DNA of 64,000 nucleotides from Bog-473 sp963843365 (GCA_963843365.1 CAWJKG010000003.1:372001-436000); one strand, 5' to 3'. Counted from the first letter of the stretch, positions 27,146 through 36,503 are shown. Notes: a model not told the origin generated them from the sequence alone. Made by a program: numbers and translations.

Positions 27146-27946
27146 TTAGTCAGCGTCGAAGAAGAAGAGCTGCACAAGTCGGGTCGATTCGGGTTCTTCT
27201 TCGGAGAACTCCGAGTAGGAGGTCGCCGAGTGAATCAGGCTGGCATCCCAAATGACGAGGCGGTTGTAGATTCCCGCGACGGATTCGATCAGCTCCCAGT
27301 TCTCCGGGTGCTCGAAGTTGTATGGGTCGTAGACCACGGCTTCCGCTGCCTTGACAGCTTCCGAATTGCCCAGACGGTTCGCTTCGAGCGCATGGGTCGG
27401 GCGACGTCTGCAACCGTGTGTCCTGTCTTGCCAGAAGCTTGTGCCCGTACTGGCTGACCCTCCCGGGGTCAGATACACCGCGGCTGCGTAGCCCTGTGAG
27501 TCATGGTGCCAGACGAGGGGATCATTGCAGCTCGTTTGCTGAAAGACTCCGTTGGCCCGGTGGCCCAGCCACTCGGTAACCGGCTTGCCGAGCAGGCGGC
27601 CAAACTCTTCCCGCAGGTGAGGCCACAGAAACCGATCGTGCGTCCGATAGCCCTTGTAGAAGCGGAGATCCGATTCGTAGTGCTGAGTGAGTGCAATGGC
27701 GCGTATCTCGTCGGGATCTCTGAAGAACTCGTCCACCACGAGCACGCTTGGTGAACGACTGTGGAACTGTGTATCAGGCCTACCTGGTGCTTGATGCGAC
27801 TCGAGGATGTTTCCTGGGATCCACATGGGTAGGCGACTTTGGCCATTGGCGATGAGATAAGCGGCCTGCCCGTTGCGTTCCTCGATCCCTTGCACCACGC
27901 TGTCAGTACCGGCGAACTGCAAGGTCTCACCCAGTTCAAACACCAT
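27146..27946 (-). CDS. Second 2OG oxygenase-like protein (DUF6445-like)
   Basis: A protein of about 266 residues (289 if GTG 28015 is used). After a 60-residue leader it reads SVLVVDEFFRDPDEIRAIAL, typical of DUF6445-like proteins. The possible iron ligands are DPLVWHHDSQGYAAAVYLTP (H-x-D) and NRLVIWDASLIHSATSY (distal His), with a late Arg in ESTRLVQLFFF as a possible oxoglutarate anchor. It converges with the glycosyltransferase-methyltransferase gene. A second hydroxylase in the same island strengthens the modification idea, but the substrate is unknown. Confidence 0.72.
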   Translation of the reverse strand: MVFELGETLQFAGTDSVVQGIEERNGQAAYLIANGQSRLPMWIPGNILESHQAPGRPDTQFHSRSPSVLVVDEFFRDPDEIRAIALTQHYESDLRFYKGYRTHDRFLWPHLREEFGRLLGKPVTEWLGHRANGVFQQTSCNDPLVWHHDSQGYAAAVYLTPGGSASTGTSFWQDRTHGCRRRPTHALEANRLGNSEAVKAAEAVVYDPYNFEHPENWELIESVAGIYNRLVIWDASLIHSATSYSEFSEEEPESTRLVQLFFFDAD

Positions 27947-28125
27947 GAGCCGTCCTATCGCGGGAGTCGGATCCACATACATGCATGAGCTGCCAGAGGG
28001 TCGGTAGCGCACCACGACTCAATCTCCGTCCGGTGACCAGGCTGCGACCGGCGAAGGGGCGGCCACAAGGCACGCCAACAGGTACGCGGATCGACCAGGA
28101 GCTCGGCCACTTCCGTCGACATGGT

Positions 28126-29049
28126 CTAGAGGACGACAATGTCGTAGATCTCGTTTCCAAAGGGTGCCACCCCCATCTCGAGTCGATGCCCACCGCCCGG
28201 AGCCATCTGGACAACCGCGCACTGTCCGTGAAGGTCGCCGGGGTCACCGGGATTCCGAAAAACCGCATCAGTCGTCGTCTCACGTGGACGGCGACTCAGG
28301 CTCGTCCCCGCATACATCGTCCCGTCGCTACTGAACGTCAAGCCTCGCGAATATCCGTACATGTAGGCCAAGACACCATCGGCTGTGTTCACCGTACCCT
28401 CGAGCGAATTGCAGACGAAGAGCTGTCCCGCGAACCAGCTCGCGGAGTGGGGTTGCCGCAGGCCGTCTAGAGCAACTGAGTCCTTGGTGAGATTGCGCAC
28501 GTAGCCGTTCTTCACCGTGGCCCATGAATCCTCTTCCTTGGGGCCGAATGCCGAGCAGAGCAGGTCTCCGTCGGCAAGGGTCAAGGAGTTCACGTGATGC
28601 GTATCGTCTTTCGAGTCTGTGGGGCTCCAGACGATCCGCGAGCTGCGCGTCCGAACGCCGTCAAGCTCGTAACCGATGATCTCATCGGTTCCCGTTGAAA
28701 CGACGATGAGCTCATCGCAGTGGCGGACGATGGAGTGTCCGTCCACGACCTCTGGCAAGGCCTGCACGTGCAGCACTTCGAGCGTCTGTCGGTCAAGAAC
28801 CGACAGCCATGTACTGAAGTCAGAGTTGGCGATGCACACGTGGAAGATGTGCTCGTCATCGGCGAATATCCCGAGTCCGCTCGCCAAAAGCTGGCCGACA
28901 CCGACGTCTATCCATTCTCTACGTTGTGTGGCCGGGTCCATTTGCAGCAGGCAGCTCTCCCGTGGATCGGACGCGACGTTCTGGATTGAGATCAACAGCT
29001 GTGGGGGCTCGATATCGAACACGGTGAAACCGTCGGTGGCGGCACTCAT
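28126..29049 (-). CDS. Beta-propeller-like protein (TIGR03032/DUF4915-like)
   Basis: A 307-residue protein with repeated strand blocks such as ESCLLQMDPATQRREWIDVG, GHSIVRHCDELIVVSTGTDEIIGYEL, HHVNSLTLADGDLLCSAFG and SHSASWFAGQLFVCNSLEG-like segments (here QPHSASWFAGQLFVCNS). The histidines in HHVNSL and QPHSASW are typical of the TIGR03032 family, whose function is not established but which is often near glycosyltransferases and TPR proteins. No signal peptide is seen. It lies between the TPR lipoprotein and the second oxygenase on the same strand. Confidence 0.68.
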   Translation of the reverse strand: MSAATDGFTVFDIEPPQLLISIQNVASDPRESCLLQMDPATQRREWIDVGVGQLLASGLGIFADDEHIFHVCIANSDFSTWLSVLDRQTLEVLHVQALPEVVDGHSIVRHCDELIVVSTGTDEIIGYELDGVRTRSSRIVWSPTDSKDDTHHVNSLTLADGDLLCSAFGPKEEDSWATVKNGYVRNLTKDSVALDGLRQPHSASWFAGQLFVCNSLEGTVNTADGVLAYMYGYSRGLTFSSDGTMYAGTSLSRRPRETTTDAVFRNPGDPGDLHGQCAVVQMAPGGGHRLEMGVAPFGNEIYDIVVL

Positions 29050-29102
29050 GGCATTACCGAGATTCGCGGCTGGTCGATTCTCTGACTGAGTCGGAGAAGA
29101 GC

Positions 29103-29717
29103 TTAAGGCGTGATCCCTGCCGGAACCCGCTTCGCGAGCGCAGGATTGATCGAGATGGCCTTCTTCAAAGCGGCATGTCCCGGCGTAGCTTGATTCTGGG
29201 CGATCAGGAGCAGACCGAGGTTGAAGTTGACGTTGGCGTCATTAGGATTCAGAGTCAGAAGTTGGTTGTAGAGGGTTATGGCGCCCTGGGGATCACTTGA
29301 AGCCTCGAGCGTTGCCAGGTTGAACATCGCTGGCTTGTAGTTTGGCTTGGCCAAAATCGCCTTGTTGTACGCCGCGATTGCTGACGATGCGTTATTGAGC
29401 TTCTCTTGGAGAACGACGCCAAGGTCGTAGTAGCCGATGGCGTCGGCAGGATCGGCGGTCGTGGCGGCCTCGAAGTCCTTCACAGCCTCCTGGTTCTGTC
29501 CCGCGTTCTCCGCCTTGAGTCCCTGGGTGATATCGGAGCTCGCTGTTGACGAGGGGCTGGGTGTGCTGCCGTTGCACGCAACGGCTAAGACAGCAATACC
29601 GAGCATCGCCGGAACGAGGAGCAGCTTCGCGAATCGGCGCCCTTTCGAAATGTGATCACGCGAGTCCGCCAGCGACGCCGCTCCCGCGTCGACCGCCTCC
29701 GTTGAACTTGGTCTCAT
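29103..29717 (-). CDS. TPR-repeat lipoprotein
   Basis: A 204-residue protein. A basic start and hydrophobic helix end in LGIAVLAVACNGS, with a lipobox-like V-A-C, so membrane anchoring through the Cys is likely. A Ser/Pro-rich spacer leads to three to four TPR units (GYYDLGVVLQEKLNNASSAIAAYNKAI, ALKKAISINPAL). TPRs bind partner proteins. GAGG precedes the ATG at 29717. As the first gene of the leftward group it may scaffold the modification enzymes at the membrane; this is inference. Confidence 0.85.
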   Translation of the reverse strand: MRPSSTEAVDAGAASLADSRDHISKGRRFAKLLLVPAMLGIAVLAVACNGSTPSPSSTASSDITQGLKAENAGQNQEAVKDFEAATTADPADAIGYYDLGVVLQEKLNNASSAIAAYNKAILAKPNYKPAMFNLATLEASSDPQGAITLYNQLLTLNPNDANVNFNLGLLLIAQNQATPGHAALKKAISINPALAKRVPAGITP

Positions 29718-30117
29718 GTTCCTATCCTCTGATCGTGTGTGTCACGAATGTGAATGGGCGTGCTGCGGCACGCACCGACGGTACTGCGGGGATTTCGCCA
29801 AATTGAATCATCCCAATGGAGTTTCGACGCGTCAGGGTGTGCGCTTGAGCACTTTTTGATGGGAAATTGGGTGAGGCTGGTGTATCCCCCAGGCATATCC
29901 AACTAGGGCTCCGGAGGATGCAGAAATCTGCCGATCTTCACCTGAGAGGGCTCCATGAACTGCATCAGGCTGGTTAGTGCGCCCTGGCGTCCTTCTTTGG
30001 AATGATGAAGATTGACAAACAGTCCTCGCGGTCACACCTAACAACAGCCGCCGGGAGTTCCCACGGGCAACCCCTCAACCCGACGAAGGAAATGCGTAGA
30101 AATCAGAAGGTCATAAA
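29718..30117. other. Divergent intergenic region, TPR lipoprotein / GT2-TPR gene
   Basis: About 400 bp, relatively A+T-rich, with no convincing gene. It must hold promoters for both the leftward lipoprotein group and the rightward glycosyltransferase gene. No clear operator or hairpin was found. Confidence 0.55.
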
Positions 30118-31212
30118 GTGAAGGACTCGCCTCAACCGACCATCTGTCTTGTAATGATGGTGAAGAACGAGTCAGCTGTGATCGAACGTTGCCTTGCCTC
30201 CGTTCGATCACATATCGACTCATGGCTGATCGTCGACACTGGTTCCACCGACGACACCTGTGCGCTCATCGATAGGGCGATGGAAGGGGTCCCTGGACGT
30301 CGGGAATATCGACCTTTTGTCAATTTCGGTCAAAACCGGACGGAGCTGATGGAACTGGCATATGTGGAGGGATCGGATTGGTTGCTTCTCCTCGACGCCG
30401 ACATGGAGCTGGAGATTGAAGGCGACCTCCACGCGCTGCTCTCACCGCTCAGGAATCTCGAGATAGTCCTGCTTCAGGAGATCGGTGGCGAGACCGAGAT
30501 GCCGATGCCGCACATTGTAAGAGGTCGGCATCACTGGAAGTTCGAGGGTGTGACACATGAAGTCCTCATGACAGGTGGCAGGCCCCGGGCGGGCGAACTC
30601 TCGGCGGCCCGCATCCGCGATCACGCCGACGGGTGGTCCGAAGAAGACAAGTACGAGAGGGACCGTCGGCTACTCGAGGCCGAGCACGAGCGCAGACCGA
30701 AGGATCCTAGGACTCTCTTCTACCTCGCTCAGACGTATCGGGACCTGGGCCGCATGGAAGATGCGTTGCGGTGTTACTCCGACCGGGCGGTGATGGATTC
30801 AAAGGAGGCGTGGGATGAGGAGACGTTTTACGCTCAATTTCAGGTGGGCATGCTCCAATTCGATCGCAACTGGCCAGCGGCGGTGGATGCGCTGCTCCGC
30901 GCGTGGTCGATGCGCCCAACGCGTGCCGAGCCACTCTTCTACCTCGCGTACGGGTGGCGGAACCGAGAGGCCTGGCCAGCAGCCCATCTCTTTGCCAGCA
31001 GAGGCGTCAACATTCCCGAGCCCGATGACATCTTATTTGTCGAGACGCCGCTCTACCGTTGGGGTCTGCGCTTTGAGCGTTCGGTAGCGGCCTGGTACGT
31101 CGGTGAGCGTGATCTGGCCCGCGCTGATACCGAAGCGCTACTCTCAGACCCCCTGCTGCCGGCGCATTGGCGAACGTTCGCGGAAGAGAACCTCCGGTTG
31201 AGCGATGTATAG
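30118..31212 (+). CDS. GT2 glycosyltransferase with TPR-like C-terminus
   Basis: A 364-residue protein. The N-terminal GT2 domain reads ICLVMMVKNESAVIERCLASV, SWLIVDTGSTDDTCALID and DWLLLLDADMELEI (D-x-D metal site), followed by HHWKFEGVTHEVL. From about residue 195 helical repeats follow (DPRTLFYLAQTYRDLGRMEDALRCY, EPLFYLAYGWRNREAWPAAHLF). This layout is shared with SunS-like and other protein-modifying glycosyltransferases in which the TPR part binds the peptide. GAAGG precedes the GTG at 30118. The collagen-like protein is a possible acceptor. Confidence 0.88.
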   Translation: MKDSPQPTICLVMMVKNESAVIERCLASVRSHIDSWLIVDTGSTDDTCALIDRAMEGVPGRREYRPFVNFGQNRTELMELAYVEGSDWLLLLDADMELEIEGDLHALLSPLRNLEIVLLQEIGGETEMPMPHIVRGRHHWKFEGVTHEVLMTGGRPRAGELSAARIRDHADGWSEEDKYERDRRLLEAEHERRPKDPRTLFYLAQTYRDLGRMEDALRCYSDRAVMDSKEAWDEETFYAQFQVGMLQFDRNWPAAVDALLRAWSMRPTRAEPLFYLAYGWRNREAWPAAHLFASRGVNIPEPDDILFVETPLYRWGLRFERSVAAWYVGERDLARADTEALLSDPLLPAHWRTFAEENLRLSDV

Positions 31213-31535
31213 ATCGAAGGCTGGCTCAACGGGCACATACCGCCGGATGTACATGGAGGCTGTGCGTCACCAATCGCTGATGTGCGACGGCGTGTGTGGT
31301 GCCGCACCGTGTGTTTCCGATAGCTCCACCGTTCGTTCGCGGACACGGAAGCTGACGTGCTGGCCCCGTAGCCTGTCCATGGTCCCAAAGGCGCCTCCTC
31401 GCCGAAAACCTGATCCTTCGGCGTCAGGCGCTGGAACATGCTGTGATCGCTACGAAACCGCGGCGGTGGCTTAGGAAACACTGTGACGTGAATCAGTATT
31501 GCGTCTGCCGCTGGAGTCCTGGAAGCTCGTCTGGT
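31213..31535. other. Non-coding stretch after GT2-TPR gene
   Basis: About 320 bp with no gene I can support; the open frames are short and Ser/Arg-rich in a shadow-like way. No hairpin terminator was seen. Confidence 0.5.
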
Positions 31536-31769
31536 TCAGGCCCTCTGCAGGAAGCGGGCCGTGTTCTCGCTCAGCGAGTGCGTGAGCAGGTCGAAAACCT
31601 GATCAAATTCTTTCTCGTTGTCGGCCATGCTCATGGCGAGAAAGAGAGCTCGCAAGCCGCTATCAGCGCCGGCGAAATCGGCAGCCGAGCGGACGATCTC
31701 TACAACCTCGGCGCGCCGTTGCTCGAACGTGCGCGTGTCCTGGCCGTCGTACATGTCAGCGAGCTTCAC
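31536..31769 (-). CDS. Small hypothetical protein, 77 aa
   Basis: An acidic, helical 77-residue protein: MKLADMYDGQDTRTFEQRRAEVVEIV and MADNEKEFDQVFDLLTHSLSEN. No domain is recognised and there is no membrane helix. The start is a GTG at 31769. The codon pattern is plausible for coding. It stands alone between two glycosyltransferase-like genes. Confidence 0.5.
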   Translation of the reverse strand: MKLADMYDGQDTRTFEQRRAEVVEIVRSAADFAGADSGLRALFLAMSMADNEKEFDQVFDLLTHSLSENTARFLQRA

Positions 31770-31906
31770 GGCTTCGCTACTCCTTTGCGGAGAGGCCGCT
31801 CCGTCAGGAGCAGGCGGCCTTCCCCCTCTTCAGATTCCTAGCTGAGGTATCGGCGCTCAGTGAGCCCTTCGCCATCATCCGGAGGCCGAATTGTGATCTC
31901 GTTGCG

Positions 31907-33463
31907 CTAGGTGGCCGAGGTTTCAACCCTGCCCGTTGCCCCCGCGGGGTCTGCGTCAGCGCCGATTCCATGTCCGTTGGGATCCGCAGTGTCGGAATGC
32001 GTGTGCTGCCGAATCAGGGCGACGAGCGGCCCCGCAGCTAGGGCGACCCCGATACCGACGACCACGACCTGCCAGAACCAGGTCACAGGTTGGAAGTGGA
32101 TTGGATCGCTCGAGACGGGCCACATGACCCCCGCCGTCACGACCGTCGCCGCCCACATCGCCGTTGTTCGGCCCAGCGAGTGTCGTCGTGCATCACGAAG
32201 GATCAGCAAGAGACCCACGACCATGATGACGATCGGGATCCATCGCCTGGCATCCTGATCCCAGGTTTGGCGCCACACATAGACGACCGGTTCGGTATAG
32301 ACGAGCAGCACCATGGCAACCCAGGCCACCAGGGTCTCTCGGATGCGGCCTCGGACGACGTCCAGAATGACCAGGGCGACTGCGATCGCCATGTAGTAGT
32401 AGGAGAAGATGTTGTCCTCGAACACCAGCCGGAAACTCAAGCAGACGGCTACGAGCGAGATAAGGACAGCCGGCTGCAGGGCCGAGGACCCAAGACGTCG
32501 GACCACGTACCACGCCAGAGCGAGTGCAAGAAGGAGTGGCGGAAGACGTGACCCCAAAACCAGGGCAGCACCCATTCGAACGTGGAACTCCCATATCACG
32601 GTTCCACCGATGCCACCGTTCGCACCTGAACCCGCGAAGATCGGGCGAGTCGCAGCGCCCGACGTCAGCACCCACAGCGGGAGCGCGATCACCACCGTGG
32701 TCGCGACAGCAGCTGTCGCGAATCGAAATCTGCGAGATGCAAGAGCGACGAAGAAGAGCGGGATGGCGACGAGAAGGGCGTACTGCTGGGTGAGGAAAGC
32801 GAGGGCGATGAGAACGCCGGCGGCGACCCATCTCCTACGGAGGGCGCATGCCATTGCCGCCAGGGAGAAACCCATGGCGACGATGTCCTGCGGATGGGCG
32901 TACATCTCTACGCACAGCCAGACGGGTGGCAGACAAGCCACGATGATCAGAGCAGTGGGTTCCCAACCGGAGCGCCCTCGTCCCGATGCCCGCAACAACA
33001 TGATCATCCCGACCATGAGGAAAAGCCACGTTAGGTATCCAGTTCGGAGCGTGGGTTCCACTGCGCCGCCTCGCTGCGACCAGTGGATCATGGCGACCAC
33101 TGCCCTCCCGCAGTTGTGCCCCAGGGCCGTCCCGGACGGGAAAGGCGCGCTGCTGGCGACGCGGGTAATAAAGCCGACACTTCCTACAATGAGAGGGTAG
33201 ACGGGGGCGACAAATGTGGGGATGTTCTCGGTATGCGGTGGGTACATGCAGACAAGCTGCCCGTGGGAGAACGCCCACGAGGGGTAGATGAACTCGAACG
33301 CATCGCCAACGGCGGGCCCGCCGGGTACAAGGACGCAAGCGACGAAGGCTCCGGTCGCGATGCACCAGCCCACTACGCATGCCCATGTCGCCAGGGGACG
33401 CGTGAACCAGGATGTGCCGCCCGGTGCGGGGTCGGTTTCGGAGACTGAAGAAGGGTTCGCCAT
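31907..33463 (-). CDS. GT-C/DUF2029-like multi-pass membrane glycosyltransferase
   Basis: A 518-residue protein with about eleven to twelve hydrophobic helices, for example YLTWLFLMVGMIMLL, LVAIPLFFVALAS and WIPIVIMVVGLLLIL. The first outer loop carries acidic and aromatic residues (GDAFEFIYPSWAFSHGQLVCMYPPHTEN) where GT-C enzymes hold their catalytic Asp. LCVEMYAHPQDIVAMGFSLAAMA is like the second loop of DUF2029/GT87 mannosyltransferases. It would use a polyprenyl-phosphate sugar outside the membrane. It lies beside the pilus and collagen regions, so protein or envelope glycan transfer is possible. Confidence 0.75.
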   Translation of the reverse strand: MANPSSVSETDPAPGGTSWFTRPLATWACVVGWCIATGAFVACVLVPGGPAVGDAFEFIYPSWAFSHGQLVCMYPPHTENIPTFVAPVYPLIVGSVGFITRVASSAPFPSGTALGHNCGRAVVAMIHWSQRGGAVEPTLRTGYLTWLFLMVGMIMLLRASGRGRSGWEPTALIIVACLPPVWLCVEMYAHPQDIVAMGFSLAAMACALRRRWVAAGVLIALAFLTQQYALLVAIPLFFVALASRRFRFATAAVATTVVIALPLWVLTSGAATRPIFAGSGANGGIGGTVIWEFHVRMGAALVLGSRLPPLLLALALAWYVVRRLGSSALQPAVLISLVAVCLSFRLVFEDNIFSYYYMAIAVALVILDVVRGRIRETLVAWVAMVLLVYTEPVVYVWRQTWDQDARRWIPIVIMVVGLLLILRDARRHSLGRTTAMWAATVVTAGVMWPVSSDPIHFQPVTWFWQVVVVGIGVALAAGPLVALIRQHTHSDTADPNGHGIGADADPAGATGRVETSAT

Positions 33464-33772
33464 GTTCGATATGAGTGGCAGGTCGTGGTGACCGCACGTC
33501 CCGACTCAGCCCGGCAAAGATTATCGGAATCCCTCTCCAGAGAGCGTGATGTCACTCAACTCAAAGCGAGGCCCGCCGGTCTGAACCTGCACAGTCAGCA
33601 GACCGCGCTTGGTTGCAGCCGTCGTGGTCCTTCAGCGGGGCGCATCGCAGGAGACGTGCGACGTGTGCAGTGGTCGACGCCGATCGTTCGGCCATGGGTC
33701 CAACCTGACAGGCACAACCACCACTATCGTTCTGGCTGATGATGCGCACTCCGGCCTCTTAACGACGTCGGC
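33464..33772. other. Divergent intergenic region, GT-C gene / prepilin peptidase
   Basis: About 309 bp without a gene I can support. It separates the leftward GT-C gene from the rightward prepilin peptidase gene and should hold both promoters. Confidence 0.5.
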
Positions 33773-34552
33773 ATGCTTGGGTTGCTCATCGGCTTGTGTG
33801 CCGTGTTGGGTCTCCTCGTCGGATCCTTCTTGAACGTCGTGATCTACCGGGTGCCCAGGAACGAGTCAATCGTCAGCCCTCGATCCTCGTGTCCCGCGTG
33901 CGGTTCGCCGATTCGGCAGAGGGACAACATTCCGGTGGTCTCGTGGCTCGTGCTCAGAGGCCGCTGTCATGACTGCCGGGCGCCGATCTCGATGCGCTAT
34001 CCGCTCGTTGAGCTTGCTTGTGGAGCGCTCTTTGCCGGTACCGCGGCACGGTTTGGGCGACAGTGGGATCTTCCTGCCTTTCTCGTCCTGTTCGCGGGGC
34101 TCTTGGCGCTCTCCTGCATCGATGTTGAGCTCATGATTCTGCCCAAGAAGATCGTCTACGTGCTCACCTTCCTCGTCGCCGCGCTCTTGCTTCTGTCTGC
34201 GGCAGAGACTGGGAAATGGCACGGCTATGTCGTCGGACTCCTCTGCGCCGGAGCGTGGTTCACCGTCTTTTACGCGCTGAATCTCGCGAGTCCGCGGCTC
34301 CTGGGCTTTGGTGACGTGCGTCTTGCCCTGGTGCTCGGCCTCTCGTTGGGCTGGTTGGGCGTTGGCTACGTCCTCTTGGGCTTCTTCGCCGCCAACCTGA
34401 TCGGGGCGGTGGTAGGAATTGTGCTCATCGCCACCAAGCACATGGAGCGTCAGAGCCGGATTCCCTTCGGCGTGTTCCTTGCGGCCGGATGTGCCGTCGC
34501 GGTCTTCGCGGGTCCCGAGCTGCTGCAGCCATTCACCCACTACTCCGTCTGA
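33773..34552 (+). CDS. pilD: Type IV prepilin peptidase (A24 family)
   Basis: A 259-residue polytopic protein. The N-terminal domain has GSFLNVVIYRVPR and two Cys pairs (SCPACGSPIR, CHDCRAPISMRYPLVE) that bind zinc and are typical of bifunctional prepilin peptidase/N-methylases. The two catalytic aspartates sit in LSCIDVELMILPKK and LLGFGDVRLALVLG. Helices follow to the C-terminus. It would cleave the leader of PilA, the PilV-like and the PilW-like proteins and methylate their new N-terminus. It is transcribed opposite to the rest of the pilus genes. Confidence 0.93.
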   Translation: MLGLLIGLCAVLGLLVGSFLNVVIYRVPRNESIVSPRSSCPACGSPIRQRDNIPVVSWLVLRGRCHDCRAPISMRYPLVELACGALFAGTAARFGRQWDLPAFLVLFAGLLALSCIDVELMILPKKIVYVLTFLVAALLLLSAAETGKWHGYVVGLLCAGAWFTVFYALNLASPRLLGFGDVRLALVLGLSLGWLGVGYVLLGFFAANLIGAVVGIVLIATKHMERQSRIPFGVFLAAGCAVAVFAGPELLQPFTHYSV

Positions 34553-34576
34553 CGACGATCCCCTCGTGGGAGAGGT

Positions 34577-35299
34577 CTAACGGACCAGTTCCATCCGCAG
34601 TCCCTGCTCGTCCCACTCGGGCTCTCTGGGGATGCGGACTGCGGCCTTGGCGAAGATCCTTCTGGCCGTCCAGAGAATCGCCGCCACATCGAGAAGGTGG
34701 GACTGAGACGCCCCGATCACCTCGGCATCGATAATCCTCATCGACCCGGGCAACTTCGTCTCCAAGAGGGAGCGCCGCTCACTGATCCCCTTCTCCGAAT
34801 ACTTCGACCATCGCATCGGGACATCCTCGTTGAGCTGGAAGAAGCTGAGATCTGCGTTGACCTCGTAGATGGTTCGCTGCCGGAAGGGCGCCATCTCGCG
34901 GGCGACCTCCTGGTAGCGGGGGAGCAGGGTGCGGCTGATGGCATCGAGTTGGTCTGGCAGTAGGTCTGTCCCGTCCGGTGAGTCGACTGCGATTGGCGCG
35001 CTCTTGACCGCCGATCCTCGGCGGCCGAGCAGGGCTCGTGCTTCCCGGTCACAGGTCCGACCTCCGACCGCCGCCCGCTCGAGGCCACCAACGGGGGCGT
35101 TGAGCGCCACGACCGCATACCCAGGGCGCATGTCGACGACATCGACGAATGTGTCCATCCGAACGGGGTCCTCCGGAGCGAAAATCGTGCCTTGAAGCTT
35201 GGCGCCTGCGACCAGCCACCCTCCTCGGCAGGGCGTGACCCCGGCCACGACCGAATACGGCAGGGTGGGACCACGCTGTGCGCGGCGATCCGCGGTCAC
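34577..35299 (-). CDS. DUF429-like protein (predicted RNase H-fold)
   Basis: A 240-residue protein. The start PYSVVAGVTPCRGGWLVAGAKL and VVALNAPVGGL, GGRTCDREARALLGRRGSAVKSAP match DUF429, thought to be RNase H-like nucleases with an early acidic site; here the usual first Asp (G-x-D) is replaced (VAGVTP), so activity is doubtful. The GTG at 35299 overlaps the stop of pilT (GTGA), so it is translated with it. A link to pili is only by position. Confidence 0.65.
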   Translation of the reverse strand: MTADRRAQRGPTLPYSVVAGVTPCRGGWLVAGAKLQGTIFAPEDPVRMDTFVDVVDMRPGYAVVALNAPVGGLERAAVGGRTCDREARALLGRRGSAVKSAPIAVDSPDGTDLLPDQLDAISRTLLPRYQEVAREMAPFRQRTIYEVNADLSFFQLNEDVPMRWSKYSEKGISERRSLLETKLPGSMRIIDAEVIGASQSHLLDVAAILWTARRIFAKAAVRIPREPEWDEQGLRMELVR

Positions 35300-36393
35300 G
35301 CTGTCGAGAGCACGGCGCTCCGGTGACTGAGCAAGCGCTCGAGCTCCTTGGGATGCGCCGAGGTGGCCATGGCGTCTTCGTAGGTGACGACGTCCGTCTG
35401 AACCAAGCTGGCCAAGCTCGCCTCCAACGTGCACATGCCTTCTTGTTGATTCGTCGTGATCACGTTGAGCAATTGGTTGGTCTTACCCTCTCGAATGAGG
35501 TTTCGAACCGGGTTATTCGCCACCAAGATCTCGAAGGCAGCGACCATCCCTCCGCCGATCTGCGGCACCAGCCTCTGGGCGATCACCGCGCCGAGGGAGG
35601 CCGCCAGCTGCACGCGAATCTGCTCCTGTCGGAAGGCCGGGAACACGTCGATAATTCGATCGACCGCCTGGGCGGCGTCGTTGGTGTGCAAGGTCGAAAA
35701 GACAAGGTGGCCCGTCTCGGCGAGCGTTAGCGCAAGCTGGATCGATTCGAGGTCGCGCATCTCACCCACCAGGAGCACGTCGGGATCTTCTCGCAAAGCG
35801 GACCGTAGCGCCCGCTCGAAGGACGGGCTGTCCAAGCCGATCTCGCGTTGGTTGATGGCAGAGAGTTTGTGGTCGTGCACGTACTCGACGGGATCTTCGA
35901 TAGTGAGAATATGCAGTGCCCGTGTCTCGTTGATGCGCGCAATAATGGAAGCGAGCGTGGTCGACTTGCCGGACCCCGTGGGTCCTGTGAGTAGGACGAG
36001 ACCGCGTGGGAGCCTGGCCAACCATTCGGCGATCGGTGGCAGTCCCAGCTCCTCGAAGCTCGGGATGGCGGACGGGATCATACGAAGCGCCAGCGCCAAC
36101 TCGCCCCTCTGGTAAAACGCGCTTCCGCGCAACCGGGCCTTGTCCTTCCACGTCAGGGAGAAGTCGACGTCCATATGCTCTTTGAGGACGGCCTCTTGGT
36201 CTGGTGACAGCATGCCGTGCACGAGTTCGGAAATCTCGGCTCCCGTGAGAACTGATTCGTTCTCGAGGGGGCGCAGGCCTCCGTCGACCCTGACCCTCGG
36301 CTTCGATCGGCTGACGAGCAGCAGATCCGAACCCTGTTGGTCCCACAGGACCTGGAGCCAGGGGTCGATTCGTTCGCTATAGGTGGAACTCAC
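35296..36393 (-). CDS. pilT: Type IV pilus retraction ATPase PilT
   Basis: A 365-residue secretion ATPase. It has Walker A GPTGSGKSTTLAS, the Asp box ILTIEDPVEYVH, Walker B DVLLVGEMRDLES and the His box ETGHLVFSTLHTNDAAQAVDRIIDVFP. AGMRDLE-type wording and the short N-terminal domain identify PilT rather than PilB. It would power pilus retraction at the inner membrane. The GTG at 36393 follows AAAGAGGGGG. It is separated from pilA by a strong terminator, so it may be mainly expressed from its own start. Confidence 0.93.
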   Translation of the reverse strand: MSSTYSERIDPWLQVLWDQQGSDLLLVSRSKPRVRVDGGLRPLENESVLTGAEISELVHGMLSPDQEAVLKEHMDVDFSLTWKDKARLRGSAFYQRGELALALRMIPSAIPSFEELGLPPIAEWLARLPRGLVLLTGPTGSGKSTTLASIIARINETRALHILTIEDPVEYVHDHKLSAINQREIGLDSPSFERALRSALREDPDVLLVGEMRDLESIQLALTLAETGHLVFSTLHTNDAAQAVDRIIDVFPAFRQEQIRVQLAASLGAVIAQRLVPQIGGGMVAAFEILVANNPVRNLIREGKTNQLLNVITTNQQEGMCTLEASLASLVQTDVVTYEDAMATSAHPKELERLLSHRSAVLSTA

Positions 36394-36439
36394 TGTGCCC
36401 CCTCTTTGGTGTCGTTCACAGAGAAAACCGTCGGTGTGT

Positions 36440-36482
36440 AAGACGGAAGCGCCCGGCCCTCGGGGCCGGGCGCTTCCGTCTT
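36440..36482 (-). terminator. 20-bp stem terminator downstream of pilA
   Basis: AAGACGGAAGCGCCCGGCCC (36440-36459) pairs perfectly with 36463-36482; the loop is TCG. It starts 21 bp after the pilA stop. It probably ends most pilA messages, keeping the major pilin far more abundant than PilT. Confidence 0.85.
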
Positions 36483-36503
36483 AGCATTTGATTTCTAGGT
36501 CTA

